From NCBI GenBank assembly GCA_030407005.1, contig JAUDYN010000002.1, positions 1,984,001 through 2,048,000 on the forward strand: 64,000 nucleotides of DNA, given 5' to 3'. Each line of letters begins with the position of its first letter. The stretch's first letter is position 1. Below the pieces are notes generated by a model. The model did no database searches and was not told the origin of the DNA. It saw only the letters and a list, made by a program, of their open reading frames with translations. Of the stretch, positions 1 through 11,678 are shown in pieces. Position numbers and translations under genes: made by a program. This DNA is from Desarmillaria ectypa. Lineage: Eukaryota; Basidiomycota; Agaricomycetes; Agaricales; Physalacriaceae.

Positions 1-2470
1 ATTTCTGGTATTCTCGGTGTGTAGCGGTCTGCCTTCCTGCCACTAGGACAAGCTAACAAACCCCTTCCAGCCGACGAGATGGGCCTAGGAAAGGTCAGTT
101 TCCCTTATTCGTATAGGAAACATGCTCAATCCCTTAGCAGACCCTTCAAACGATTGCATTCAGCGCTTACCTTCGGGAAAGCGAAGTGTCTCAGGCGTTT
201 CTTGTTGTCTGTCCACTCAGCGTATTGCACAACTGGGTGGAGGAGTATGCCAAGTTCGCACCTGAGGTATGTAGGCCGTCTCTATGAAAAGGACAGTGCT
301 AAGTTACTACTGTAGATTCCTGTGTGCATGTATCATGGAACGCCTGAAGAACGGGCTGAATTGAGGCGCACCGTCCTGGCTACCATTCCTCGTCCCAAGC
401 AAGCTAGTTCCACTCTAGACACAACATCCACTAGCAAAGTCAAACCGAAAGTCAAGGCAAAGAAAGGTCCAGGTCGCAAAGCCAAGGTCGTCGCCGATCA
501 AGAGGAGGGAGAACCATCTTCACTCCCTTCATTCCCTGTTGTCATTACCACTTATGAAATGATAATGAAGGACCGCGTTCACCTTGCGGACTACAATTGG
601 GGCTATATCGTCGTTGATGAGGGTCACCGGCTGAAGAATCTCAATAGCAAGCTCATGCGCGAGATCAAGAAATACAACAATGCCAGTCGAATGATATTGA
701 CGGGGACGCCTTTGCATGTCAGCCGTCTTCTGTTATGATGATTTCATGCACTCATAAGGACATTGAAGAATAACCTCTCAGAGCTCTGGGCCCTCTTAAA
801 TTTCGTTCTTCCCGAAATCTTCACGAACGTAGACGATTTTGAGGAATGGTATGGAAAATTTTCTATCGTCAATGTTTCGATGTGCTGAGATGTACTTAGG
901 TTCAATTTGCCGATGATGCAAACGACACTTGGTTCTGAACGGTCGTCGGAAATCATTGATGCCCTTCATGCTATTCTGAAACCCTTCCTGCTTCGCCGAC
1001 TCAAAGCCGATGTAGAGACAAACCTGCCGCCGAAGAAGGAATATGTTCTGTATGCACCGTTGAGTGTTACCCAACGTGAGACATACAACAAAGTTCTGGA
1101 TGGTAGCCTTCGTGCGTACCTGATTGGGCAAGAGGCTGCGCAGAACGAATCTGTGCCGACGGTAGACCCTGATGAACCGAGACAGTTACGGAAGAAGAAA
1201 GGCGGAAGGAAAATTTACTCAGTCGACGGAGATGATGACGATTACTTTGCGATGCTTGAACAAGGAGAGGTCGATGAGAGAGGTGTCAAGGTCAAGGAAC
1301 AGTCTCAAAACATCGAGGCTTTGAGCAGAGAGCATCAGCTGCGAGCTTCCAGTGGGTTTCCTATCCCTCGTTCACTGTTGTCGATACTAATATACCTCTA
1401 GCGAAACACGTCAACAATATGAAGCTGCAAAATACCGTTATGCAGTTGCGCAAAGTTTGCTCGCATCCTTTTCTTTTTGAATGGCCTTTGGATCCCAAGA
1501 CACATCAGCCTGCACTAGACAATAGAGTTGTAGACACAAGCGGCAAGATGATGGTTCTTGACCGTCTTCTTGACGAGCTCTTCAGAAGAAAGCATAAAGT
1601 TCTGCTATTCAGCCAGTTCACAACAATGCTAGACATCATAGATGTAAGTTCTACGGTTTTAGCGATGCTTTTCTGATGTAGCTATGTAGGATTGGGCCCG
1701 TGAGATGAAAGGGTGGAATATCTGTCGCATCGACGGGTCGACGGCCCCGATGGACCGTCGAGAGCAGATGAATCTGTTCCAGAACGGCGGTGATGCGCCC
1801 GATGCGCCCTACTTATTTCTCCTTAGCACGCGTGCGGGAGGATTGGGTATCAATCTCACGGCTGCGGATACGGTCATCTTCTACGATCAAGACTGGGTAT
1901 GTCATGTCTACTTAGCCTGCGTCAGACGCTGAAGACGCGGTTCTTTAGAATCCGCAAATGGATGCCCAGGCTCAAGACAGAGCGCATCGAATAGGTCAGA
2001 CGAAACCTGTTCTGATATTCCGGATTGTTACGGCACATACTATCGAGACGAAGATCATGCAGAAGGCTACCGAGAAGAAGAAACTTGAAGCTTTGGTCAT
2101 CGCCAAGGGTATGGTCTTTCAGCTTCTGGTGCTCGCGTTCTCATTTCTGTCGGCAGGCAAGTTCAAGGCGCCTACTGCTGCTGCCCGTCGGGGTAAGCCC
2201 GAGACGATGGCCGAGATGGCTGCGTCGCTTCTCAGGCTTGAAGGAGAGAAAATTGACGTCGTCCCGGAGACGGTGGAGGGCAAGGCCAATGTTATCAGTG
2301 ATCATGACCTCGACGCTTTGCTGGACCGCTCGCCGGAGGTATTTGCTGATAGAGGTCAAGGCTGGACTCAGGAGAAGGAAGGCAAGAAGGCCGCATTTGC
2401 AGTTTACGAGGCTCTCCAGAACGAAGGGAACGATGCGCTGGCGAAGATGCTTAGCAAGGATATCGAGTAG
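1..2470 (+). CDS. IRC5: LSH/IRC5-type SNF2 chromatin-remodelling ATPase, 5' partial
   Basis: This is the C-terminal 673 residues of a SNF2-family DNA translocase; the start lies before the window. Exons that keep one frame are <1-16, 71-93, 141-266, 316-717, 769-848, 900-1351, 1402-1643, 1690-1896, 1949-2108 and 2157-2470. Visible in order: Walker-type DEMGLGKT (71-143), a Lys-rich insert (about 430-500), the DEGH box (about 616-627), LTGTPLHNNLSELW across the intron at 718-768, LRRLKADVE, then the helicase C lobe with [11 protein letters not shown] and [12 protein letters not shown]. The insert, the spacing and the end ([14 protein letters not shown]) fit the lymphoid-specific helicase/IRC5/DDM1 group better than ISWI or CHD, and no chromodomain or SANT domain follows. 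The family remodels nucleosomes in heterochromatin or recombination. The subfamily is inference; the SNF2 call is firm. Confidence 0.9.
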
Positions 2471-2834
2471 ATTTGATTTTTGGGTCATTTTGGGTAACAC
2501 ATTTGTATCTATAACTTTGTTTATATCATTTGCTGTATGCTAAGGTCTCTTTTAATATACGATAAAAATACATCAATACTCTGTACCCAAGTGAGCACTC
2601 CTTCGGTATTCTGTTCGACTATTGAAATCGAACCGATCCACATTCAAATCGTAGCGTATGCGTACAAATAATTGAGTATCATTCTACAACTAAGTTTGTC
2701 GTTAGTGTTACATGCGTTACAATCGAAAGCAAGCAGGGCCAGCAGGCACAGTAGACAGGGGAAATATAGAAGGAGTTTATGAAAACGGAGTAAAGTAAGT
2801 AGATGAATAGAAGTGACACCAGTACAGCCCATGC
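2471..2834. other. convergent 3' intergenic region
   Basis: AT-rich stretch between the stop codons of the SNF2 gene and CRM1, which end tail to tail. It should hold both 3' UTRs and poly(A) sites. I see no gene in it. Confidence 0.6.
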
Positions 2835-5800
2835 TTAAATATCTTCATCTTTATCCTCTAGTTGTGAAGGCTTAATCATGCCAGGAATACGCATGTGCAT
2901 TTGTCGTTCTTCTTCCGCTCTCCTCTGGGTCTCTGCCTCTCGTTCTTCGAGGAAGAGCTCTGCGTTATCGCTGTTGGAGAACTCCTTGAGCTGTATGAGG
3001 AAGTCTCGTAGTGCTCCCTTGAACCGATTGATATCGCTGTGATATTCGCCGAGGTTCGTGACAAAAGTCTGCACTTGGATTCTACCGACAAAGTGGTTAA
3101 TACGAAATTCATCGCTACGACTCGTTGCACGACTCACTGTGGAACATGGGGGAAAGCTGACCGCAGCAAATTTATACAATATTCGCGTAGACCCAAAGCA
3201 TTTGTCGCGCTGGGATTAGTCAACTGTGAGGGATCGAAGAGCGGTGCTTGGATGATGTTAAGCTCGACAAGCTGGAACAGTCGTGCAAGTAGAACTGTCT
3301 GGAGCTTGAATCCACTTTTATGATCAGTGTCCGTCAAGACAAAGAAGATGTCTTGGACAATGCTCAGGAAGTACTGTTGGAAGAAAGCTTGGCTGACCGC
3401 AGGATCTGCGGCACTGGCGAAGTTATTTATAACTTCGAGGCACACTGAAGGACGTCAGTCACTCTGAGCCTTACTAAGAGATAGAAAGCAACGTACGATT
3501 TAGCCCAAGGTCGGATATGTCGCGCATAGTGTGCTTAATAGCCCAGTTAATGCTGTCGATGAATAATTTAAATTGAGGTGGTGGTATACTGAGAAGCGCT
3601 GTTCAAGAACGAGGCGTTAGCCTACGACCAGACTATTCAACCGTCCACGTACCAGGGAAACAGTTAAGATTAATCGTCCGCAAAAGTTTGAAGAAGCCGG
3701 AGCGATGTTCTGGATATTCTGAAAAGTCTTGGTTGATCATATTCAAAGTCGGTTCAAACACAGCGTCCAGTATGGCAGGCACTTGGGGTGTTAGCAATGG
3801 CTAGATCCGCATTAGCATACGCGGACATGAAGTAAAGACAGGGCACGTACCCCGAGACGAGCAGTGATCGTGTTCATGACATTCAGGACTTCAGCGTCTC
3901 GTGCTGCAGGAACATTGCGATTGTAGTCACCAAGAATGGCATCCAACAGTGGAGGAATGAAGCTGCTGTTAACAGACTCAAGATCTTCCGCCTTCCTGAT
4001 GTACGTCTCCATAAGCTTCAAGATTTCCTTCTTTACAGTTCTCAGTTGTCGTATTTTTGGTGTTTTGGTGGCAAGGGGTCCTACGATTTGCAATCAGTAC
4101 AAACATAACACTCCATGATGCTCTGATAAGTACCTTCTTTTGCGATGGTCTCGCTGATGATACCGCTGACGGCCTTATACAGGCCAAGCATATCGAGGAA
4201 AATACGACCGACTTGAGGTAGATAGAAGCTTCCAATAGACGTACACGCCGAAACGTTCGTTTTCAGCACGTTGGCCAGAATTTTGATGTTGTCGCTGCTC
4301 GCCAGTACATCCATGCTTTGCGAAGCTTGAGCCATAAGCGAGTCCCACTAGTAATGATGATGTAAGTCGGTCTTTAGAGTAAGTAATGGCGACCTACAGC
4401 GTTATTGGGGAGTTCCATGAGTTTCGCGATCAACTTCTCTTGTTGGGGCTTGTTAGGCTGCGCGGAAATCATGTATCCAACAGCCTCGTAGAAGGTGTGA
4501 ACTTGCTGAGGCGAAAGATCAACTGTATTCCGATGCAAAAGGCGTAAAATCTCGTCGACGAAAGGCTCTGACTCTCCAGATTGCTGCATGACGAAGTGGC
4601 GTCGGCATTTCTGTGCAATTTTGATGAAAGTATCACAAGCCATATCTTGGACACCTACAGATAGTGCTGAGAACGATAGACTTGCGATAAAATCTTTTGC
4701 TTACCCTCATGACTTTCATGCATGAACTCGAAGAGCTTGTTGACCACCGTCTTCAAGAACTTCCAATGGGCCTTCAAAAATCTAGGATACTGTCCGACGA
4801 TATACATAATGTCAGATGCGACAACCGCCTTGTTGTCCTTCCCTCTTTTGATTTCACAGAGGCCAAGAAGGTCCTTGATGACGGTAACCAAAAAGCGTTT
4901 CTCCGTTTCCTCATCTGCGAAGGTTAGAAAGGGAGATGAATGGTGTGTGAACAAGGACCTACTCATCGCTCCTGAGATAGAGCCAATAGCCCAACACAGT
5001 GTATTGAGATTTTGCCAAGACCACTCGGAGCCATCCACTTGTTTTGCGAGCTTTTCCGTCAAGATGGTCTCCGTGTCCAGGACATCGAGATGTGTAAGGT
5101 AAACAAGGAGTTCCCGCATAGATTTGTACAAGACGATAGTATCGCTCTCTTTCATGAATTCGCGGACGATTTCACCTTCTTCATTTTCGACGATGAGAAC
5201 CTGTTTCATGTACACAGGTTGAAAGAATGTCAATGATAGAGTGAGGATCGCCTACCTCTTCGGGCTTGACCATGCGTTCAATAACCACTAGCCGGAGATT
5301 CGAGAGAACATCACTGTATATGTTCTTTCTCATAGGCATTCCTCCTAACATGCCCTGACCATTCGTCCCACCCAGATTCAGCCCCATTAACAGCCCAGAG
5401 TCCCCGATCGGAAGATTTTGCAGCTCGTCATAAAGCTCCGCAACGAGCTTCAGCCAATATTCGAGGCAGATTTTGAATATTTCCCGTTCATCGACCTGGG
5501 AAACCTTGACCATGTACAAGTGGGCATTAAGAAGAACGTCACGGTTCTGCTCTCCTTCGATGGCGCGTACGTGATTAGAGAGGAAGTTGGCGAGAAAAAG
5601 GGAAAGATTTAGAACGAGTTCCTGACTTGAATCTCCGGAGTTAGCGTATGCTTGGGCGATGTTTGTGCTTGGGGGTATCATCCGATTCACAGATGTCATG
5701 ACCATGGCAAAGAGAATGACAAATTTGGGGTCATATTCCGGTCCAACATTGAGCGCAGCTATTTCCGCGAGACATTTGAGAGTGACGTTGCGAAACTCCG

Positions 5801-6850
5801 GCGTCTCCAGGAACTATAACACGGCATCAGTACTAGGTTAGTTGGAAGGCAAGCTTGCACGGACGCGGGTCAAAAGCAGATCAATGACTTTCGTCTCAAA
5901 AATATACCCGAGTGGTATCCAATTGAGGAATCTGAGCAGGGTCTCCAAAGTCGCTTTTACGAGGGACGTCTTGTTAGCTTCCTCCAGCACTTCAGAGCAA
6001 AGCTTGAAGATCTCAGAGAATTCGCCACACATTTGGTTTTTTAGATTCTTTATCTTCGTCTGCGTCATCTGTTCCGCTGAGAAGTCGAAAATCTCCTCCG
6101 AAAGTAGCTTCAGAATAATCATATTGTTTTCACAAAGCGGAAGGCTCGTCTTTGATGATTCCACGAGTTCTGAAATGAATGTTGGCCAGTTATGCGGCCA
6201 CTCTTGTTTGAGAATCTGACGGCAAGTCAAGAGCGAACGGAACATAGGCGACAATGACATACCTGGACCAGCGCAAGGTTGAGCTTATTGACATACGTCT
6301 TCTCTTTCCTAGCCAGCGTTTCATCAGACGCCACACCGACGTTGACTTGAACGATGAAATTCCTGATGCCTAGCGACGAGATGAACGGAAGTAAGTGATG
6401 CGGCTAAGACAAGACAGTTAGTTATAGGACCTTGTCTTTGTTCCTCAGGCAACGTCTTCCACCTCGTAGTGATCAGTTTCTCGAGAATTTGAAGGCCGAT
6501 ATACTGTGATACAGTCAATGAAGACACGTTTCGAAGTAGAATGCACGAACTTTCGTTTGTGGATGAGATGATGACTCTAGTATGCTCGGAACTCGTACCC
6601 AAGCGTCTGGATGTTCTTGGAATTGAGTCAGGATTTGTTGAGCCATTTGTTGCTGTGTAATTTCAAGTACTTTAGATCGTAGCAGATACAAAACGGTGGA
6701 GCACCGTACCTCTGCCCCGGAGCCAGTGTAGAAGGCCATAACGACCTGGTCCATTAGGGCTACATCGAACTCTTTATCGAAGTCGAGAATGCCCTACGAG
6801 CCCAGAGATAAGGTATCTGGAAGGATCAGACGAAAGCCACGTACCTCCAT
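2835..6850 (-). CDS. CRM1: exportin-1 (CRM1), nuclear export receptor
   Basis: Full-length CRM1/XPO1 split by many short introns. It carries leucine-rich NES cargo out of the nucleus with Ran-GTP. The N-terminal exon pieces read [18 protein letters not shown], then [18 protein letters not shown] (importin-beta N domain) and [20 protein letters not shown]. The middle holds the NES-groove segment [19 protein letters not shown]. The C-terminus is the charged tail ending near 2835. The first coding exon is only ATG GAG (6845-6850), followed by a GTACGT donor, and coding resumes at 6793. The groove Cys (codon 4856-4858), equivalent to human Cys528, is present, so leptomycin B sensitivity is predicted. 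The next gene upstream lies on the same strand 253 bp away. Identification is very secure; not every internal splice was checked. Confidence 0.95.
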
Positions 6851-7103
6851 GGTGGAAATGAAAAGAAAACCAAAGGTACAGCCTGAGTCCTGGTCGATTA
6901 TCGAAGGGCTACTAGATCGGCTGAGTAATCAGCCAAATAAGTGCAACAGATGCCCCACCAATCAAAAAAACTTGCAAATATAATTAAGAGTTCCGAAATA
7001 ATGATAATTGCGGCATGCTACTGGTATGCTACGAGTGCTGAAGCGATATGTGGAGGTGATATCGAGTAAAGATAATGGCAACGAAGTAAAGAGAATAATG
7101 ATT

Positions 7104-7683
7104 CTATCCGACAAGTCTCCGGCTGCTCTTGTCTCGTTTCCCTGCCATAGAACCACTTGCTCGAACATTGGAGCCGAATGTTGCAAAACTGTGATTAGAC
7201 TCGTCGGCCCACTCAGTTCCAGTCTTGGACGTCGTCGTGGATAGAGATGACCCAGACATCATGCTCTGCAGAATCTCTTCGACATCATTTGTCGAAGGCT
7301 GGTCAAGGATGTCTTGTGGACCAAACGACATGTTTTTCTCGAAGATTTCGCTATCACGTATGTGGTCGACTTCGCAGCGAAGGTTGTGCAGAATTCGTTC
7401 ATACAAAGCTAAGATCAGACAGTATGATGTGAATCGAAATTCCGCTACGGAACAAGACACACTCACACTGCTCACTGCTCGGCGTGGTTGGCCGTGCGAA
7501 GAGTACATGACATTCAGCCTTTTCTTCGTCAACTCTCTGTTTTCCTAGTCCAATCTTTGTCTCCCATTTCCGTTCGAAAGCTGCCTGAGATAATTCATCG
7601 TCAGAAGCCGACGTATGATCGTGACACGTAGAGCCTGTTGAGCTGGTTGGGGAGACCGCCCTAATGCTTGTGTCGTACTCCAT
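7104..7683 (-). CDS. unrecognised 158-aa protein
   Basis: Two exons, 7512-7683 and 7104-7408, join in frame (477 nt, 158 residues plus stop) through a GTCATG donor and a CTTAG acceptor. The N-terminus is Ser/Thr-rich and acidic; the middle has a probable helix (SLYERILHNLRCEVDHIRD); the C-terminus is Ser-rich and basic. I see no catalytic motif, signal peptide or membrane segment, and I do not recognise a family. It shares a 129-bp promoter with SPC24, so cell-cycle-linked expression is possible but only inferred. The donor is not a strong one, so the exon 1 boundary could shift. Confidence 0.6.
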
Positions 7684-7812
7684 GGAAAAGAGAGGGTGCT
7701 GATTCCCGATTGAACCGGTCTTGCAGAATCACGTGTTTTGTGACCGTTCGTGTCGCGGGCGCCGAATGCCGATTCATCGTGATCACCCTCTCTTCCTTCT
7801 ACTCAACACGAA
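7684..7812. promoter_or_regulatory. bidirectional promoter, unknown gene / SPC24
   Basis: 129 bp separate the two divergent start codons, so both genes must be driven from here or from within each other's 5' ends. I recognise no specific binding site. Confidence 0.5.
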
Positions 7813-8600
7813 ATGTCTATCGACGTCAATGAAGCCATGTTAGTCCTACTTCTCCTCATTGGAAAGATCTAAATGCTCTTTTAGTAAACTCATAAAGGAC
7901 ATGACGACCATGATAGATCTCGATGAGGACTATCTTTCAATTACAGAGACGAAAGAGAGGATTGCTGCCTCTAAGGCCGATAGAAAGAAAACGGTAGAGG
8001 ATACCCATGCAGATTTCAAAGGTGAGTGGGACTCACTTTCCTGAATTTCTCGCTGCCACCGTGTCTGTATAGCCCTTGCTAAGGCTCTCGATGCTGCACG
8101 AATATCATCTACACGATCATCTTCCGTACTCTCCGCTGACGCCCACGCGTCTGCCCTGAATGAGCTGGATGTATCCGGCTTAACTTTAGGGAAAGCCATT
8201 AGTAGCATGGAGGGTCTTGTTGTTAGTAAAGAAGCGGAACTCTCTTCTCTAAAAGAGAGAGCGAGGCAGCTTGAAGACTGTGACCCCGCCGCTGAACATG
8301 AACGAGAGCTGGATAGCACTGCGTGAGCACGCTGTTTTAATCGTTCACCTCTTCCCGTCCTCATAACATTCTACAGTCTACGACTGAGGATCTTTAAGGG
8401 TCTTGGATTTGAGCCCATCCATGACAACAAGGGAAATCTCTCCAAGATGCTAGTCGGTTGGTGCTCCGAGTTGTAACAACAGCAGATTTCTGAATCCAAT
8501 TCTAGACTCATTGACAGGTGACATCCAATGTGTTCAGTTTGATGGGAGACACACCGAGGTCGAATATACTGAACAGCTATGGACAGCGGCTACATCTTGA
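7813..8600 (+). CDS. SPC24: kinetochore NDC80-complex subunit Spc24
   Basis: Five exons (7813-7838, 7885-8021, 8073-8322, 8377-8456, 8506-8600) give 195 residues in one frame, the usual Spc24 length. The N-terminal two thirds are a heptad-rich coiled coil (KERIAASKADRKK, then a long Ala/Leu/Glu-rich segment). The C-terminal globular part opens with LRLRIFKGLGFEPI, the Spc24 RWD-domain signature, and ends in a beta-rich stretch with VEYTEQLW. Spc24 pairs with Spc25 and anchors the Ndc80 complex to the inner kinetochore. Start choice rests on the ATG followed at once by the short exon MSIDVNEAI and a good GTTAGT donor. Family assignment relies mainly on the C-terminal motif. Confidence 0.82.
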
Positions 8601-8750
8601 TCTGCGTATTAGGACAACTTATGGTCATTCAGTGCATGTAGCCTCATAATGTGTATGATAGTCCGTCTAGTTTATTAGAAACAAGACAAAAATGGAGCTA
8701 TAAAAGTGCAACTTAGGTCAGATAGGAACATAGAAATGTGTGGATGTCCT

Positions 8751-11565
8751 TCATGCTTGCGTAGCGGCATTCTCCTGCTCGAACTGTGCGACGTGATGTT
8801 AATGTCAGGACACTCACTCTGTGCGCGAGCCACTTACACCTGGCTTAACTTTCCAGAACTTCGTGTCTTTATTTTTCTCTCCCACCTCTCGCACCTTGGC
8901 CTCGATTGCATTCTTCTTGACCTTGTGCGCCCGCAAATCTTGATATATGGCTTCAACGAGGAACGTTAGGTTGGTCGTTTGAAGTGCGTTAATCTTGGAA
9001 AGCAATAACGGTAGATGGGCCTCGGGGAACACTGTCTTTGGCGGAAGTGCAACTTTCTTGGGCACAGAATCTTTTGGAACGATAGCCAATGGCTGTATGG
9101 CCATGTTAGGGGATTCCTGTGCCTTACCGGGTCGAACAGGGATCGAAGGTACAGCGAATGCACGGTCATCATGTCTGGACGCAGTAGCAGGTGTCGATGG
9201 TGTCTGTTGTAGCGTTGAGCAAAATGTGAAGGGATCAATAGGAAATGGCGTGTCTGAAGAGATAAAAGTCAACCCACTGATCAAATTTTCATACAAGACG
9301 CATACCATTGAAAAGTCTGATACGATATGGCTTAAATGCGTCATATGGACATTCACCGATAACATCTTCCCAATAAGGGCCTTTCGCATAAGGCACTAGA
9401 GGGACGACCATCTTCCTCTTCTTCGGCGGTTTGCTTTCCGTCGCTTCGGGTTTTCGTTTGGGCGCACGAGAAATGTCGGGTAGGAAAGATGTTTCCCTAT
9501 CCTCCAAGGGTGTTCTCGGCTCTTCGTCGTCATCGTCCACTAGCCAATCATCCATATCGGAGTCAGGATCTTCTGTTTCTCCCTCATCGTCCTCATCGTC
9601 GACCACGTCATCCGCTTCGCCAGATGGTTCTTCTTCCCATTCTTCGCCACTGTCGTACGCGTAATCAAATTCTAAAGTGTCTCTATGAAGCGGTGTTCGT
9701 GGCCCTATCGTTTTTGAGCTTCGTGTCCATGTTCCGAAATAACCAGGCCGCGCATCGTCAGCAAATATGAACACCCTAGCGGGAACAGTTGCGCGATCAC
9801 TAAGTTTAGAGAGGAGTTCACGGACAAGTCCTGTGTCCCCAGTTACCTCGGCTTCAGAGAGCTGGGTGACCATGTCTCGAACTGAAACAGAACTGTACGC
9901 TTTGAATGGCGCCGATGTCCTACGGCGTGTCGAGGAAGGCACAAGACCTGTAATAGAAAACAGAGCTTCCTGTAGACGCTCTGCTCACTGTCAGCGAAAG
10001 TTTTTGTTCATAATGAAGCCCGAACCTTGGGGTGTCAGCTCCTCAACTTGAACTTCAGAAGGTTTCTGACATGTAGCCATTGTTGGTATCTCTTCGTCGT
10101 CATCAATAACTATAACATCTTCCTGTGAACCACGTGGACAGCGTTTTTGGAGGAACCGGTTCCATGGGGCTAGTTCCGCATCCTTCTTCAGCACAAAGGG
10201 CTTGAACATGCGGTCGAAATCCGATATCATAGCCGACGAACTCGCGACTTGTGTTTCTGGCTTGCTGCTAGTGGGAGCATGAGCAGGAGCTTTGGGTTTG
10301 CTGAAGAAGGTGGCCATCAGAGAGCGGGCCTTGTTCTGGGATTCTTTTTCTTTTTTCTCTTTCTCCGCTTTCGCGGCCTTCTTTTCTGATTTCTCCTTCT
10401 CCTACAAAATGATTCGGTGGGAAGAATTGGTTGACAGTCTAAAACGCGCACTTTTGTTGCTCTCATGGGATCCACAGCCTTCTTGGGGCGTTTGCTACTA
10501 CTGCCACCACTCTGATTGTCTGACTGTGTGAAAAGGCATGTGAATTGCGGACGCAAGTAGACAGAGATATCTTACCGGTTCCTTCGATAGTTCTCGGTCC
10601 TGCTCCGGCTGCTCACAGAAGTGAACAGCATCTTCCTGGGATGTATTCGTGGGGAATGTTTGTAACGCGTCCCTTGTAGGAGAAACGGCCGTGGTGACGC
10701 CCTTACAGCCAAGCATCGAATCCTGCTCCTGCTGTGGCAAAGCCTCAAAGAGCGCTTTCAACGCCTTTTTTGCCTAGATTTCTACTCAACCGTTGTCCAG
10801 AACATCGACTGTAGTTAACTCACCTCGACTCTCTCCGCAATTCTAGCTTCCGTTTTCTCTCGTACTGCTTTGGGCAGCCAATCTTTATACTGCTCCTTCG
10901 TTTCCCATCGCCAAACACATGAAGATGAAGGAAGTTTGACTCCAGGAAACGGGTCTAAGCCGTAGTTGTTACGATTCATCGTGGACTTGATGACAGCTTC
11001 GACGGCCGTCCCAGGTAGAAAGGTAGATACGTCTTTATCTTCATCGTCTTGAACAGGTAGCAGTTCTTGCTTAATATATTTGGCAATGACTTGCAAGGAC
11101 TTGTCACTACAAAAGGTCAGCTTGATATTAAGAGAATCAATGAGAGCTGCACACCTTTCGAATGCCAATTTGGCAATGACAGGCTGATGGTCATCGGGTA
11201 TTGTGACAAGAGGGTTACCACCACCGGATATGCGACTTTCCAGAAGTTCGCGAAACTTGACGATCTCTAAAGCATGATAAGGCATAGTACGCCAGAGGAT
11301 AAGGAGGCCGACCCTGAAGAGTCTCTGATTGCTTCTCAAGAGAGACGATCTTCTGCTTGAAAACGACCTTGTTGTTTCTAATTTCCACAAGCAAAGACTT
11401 TTCTGTCTTCTCTAAAAAATTAACGCGTAGGTCAGTACTGTTGCAACTGCGCGTAGCCTGTCGACGCACGCGCGTCTGGATTGACTGGAAAAGCGCGATT
11501 CAGACCTGGAATTGAGGAAAGAGTGAGACAGAATGCTCACATATGACTATATTTGATGTAGCCAT
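8751..11565 (-). CDS. CAC1: chromatin assembly factor 1 large subunit (p150/Cac1-like)
   Basis: Multi-exon gene for the CAF-1 large subunit, which deposits H3-H4 behind the replication fork through PCNA. Visible in order: an N-terminal helical region, an Arg/Lys/Glu-rich (KER-like) stretch near 10330-10400, then SLMATFFSKPK, which resembles a PIP box. Next is the CAF1A core FGTWTRSSKTIGPRTPL followed by YDSGEEWEEE and a long Asp/Glu tract (9500-9660), and a C-terminal winged-helix-like part (about 8850-9100). A GTAAGT donor near 8850 joins the last exon, which ends in TGA at 8751-8753; without it the frame stops at 8814. Start ATG at 11563-11565 is favoured, but the first splice (about 11420-11560) does not resolve cleanly by eye. 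It is divergent from RFC2. Confidence 0.85.
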
Positions 11566-11678
11566 CGTGTCCTTGCGTCTACAGGTAGCAGAAACCTCGG
11601 CAAGGACGCGACGGAAAAGATGGTGTGAGTGCAGAAAAAGAGACGATGGTCACGTAGCGTCACGCGACTGTGACAACC
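11566..11678. promoter_or_regulatory. bidirectional promoter CAF-1 / RFC2 with ACGCGAC repeats
   Basis: 113 bp between two divergent start codons. ACGCGAC occurs at 11606-11612 and again at 11662-11668 in the same orientation. ACGCG is the core of the fungal MBF/MCB box that drives G1/S genes. A perfect ACGCGT lies just inside the CAF-1 gene at 11423-11428, in a probable intron. MBF control is inference. Confidence 0.5.

Noticed and set aside
1790..1807. A 9-bp tandem duplication (gatgcgccc) in the SNF2 gene
   Set aside because: It encodes DAPDAP, a sequence normal at this place in fungal family members, so it is not a new repeat.
9431..9664. A Ser-rich open frame opposite the CAF-1 gene
   Set aside because: It is the antisense shadow of the Asp/Glu tract; no start context or splice sites fit.
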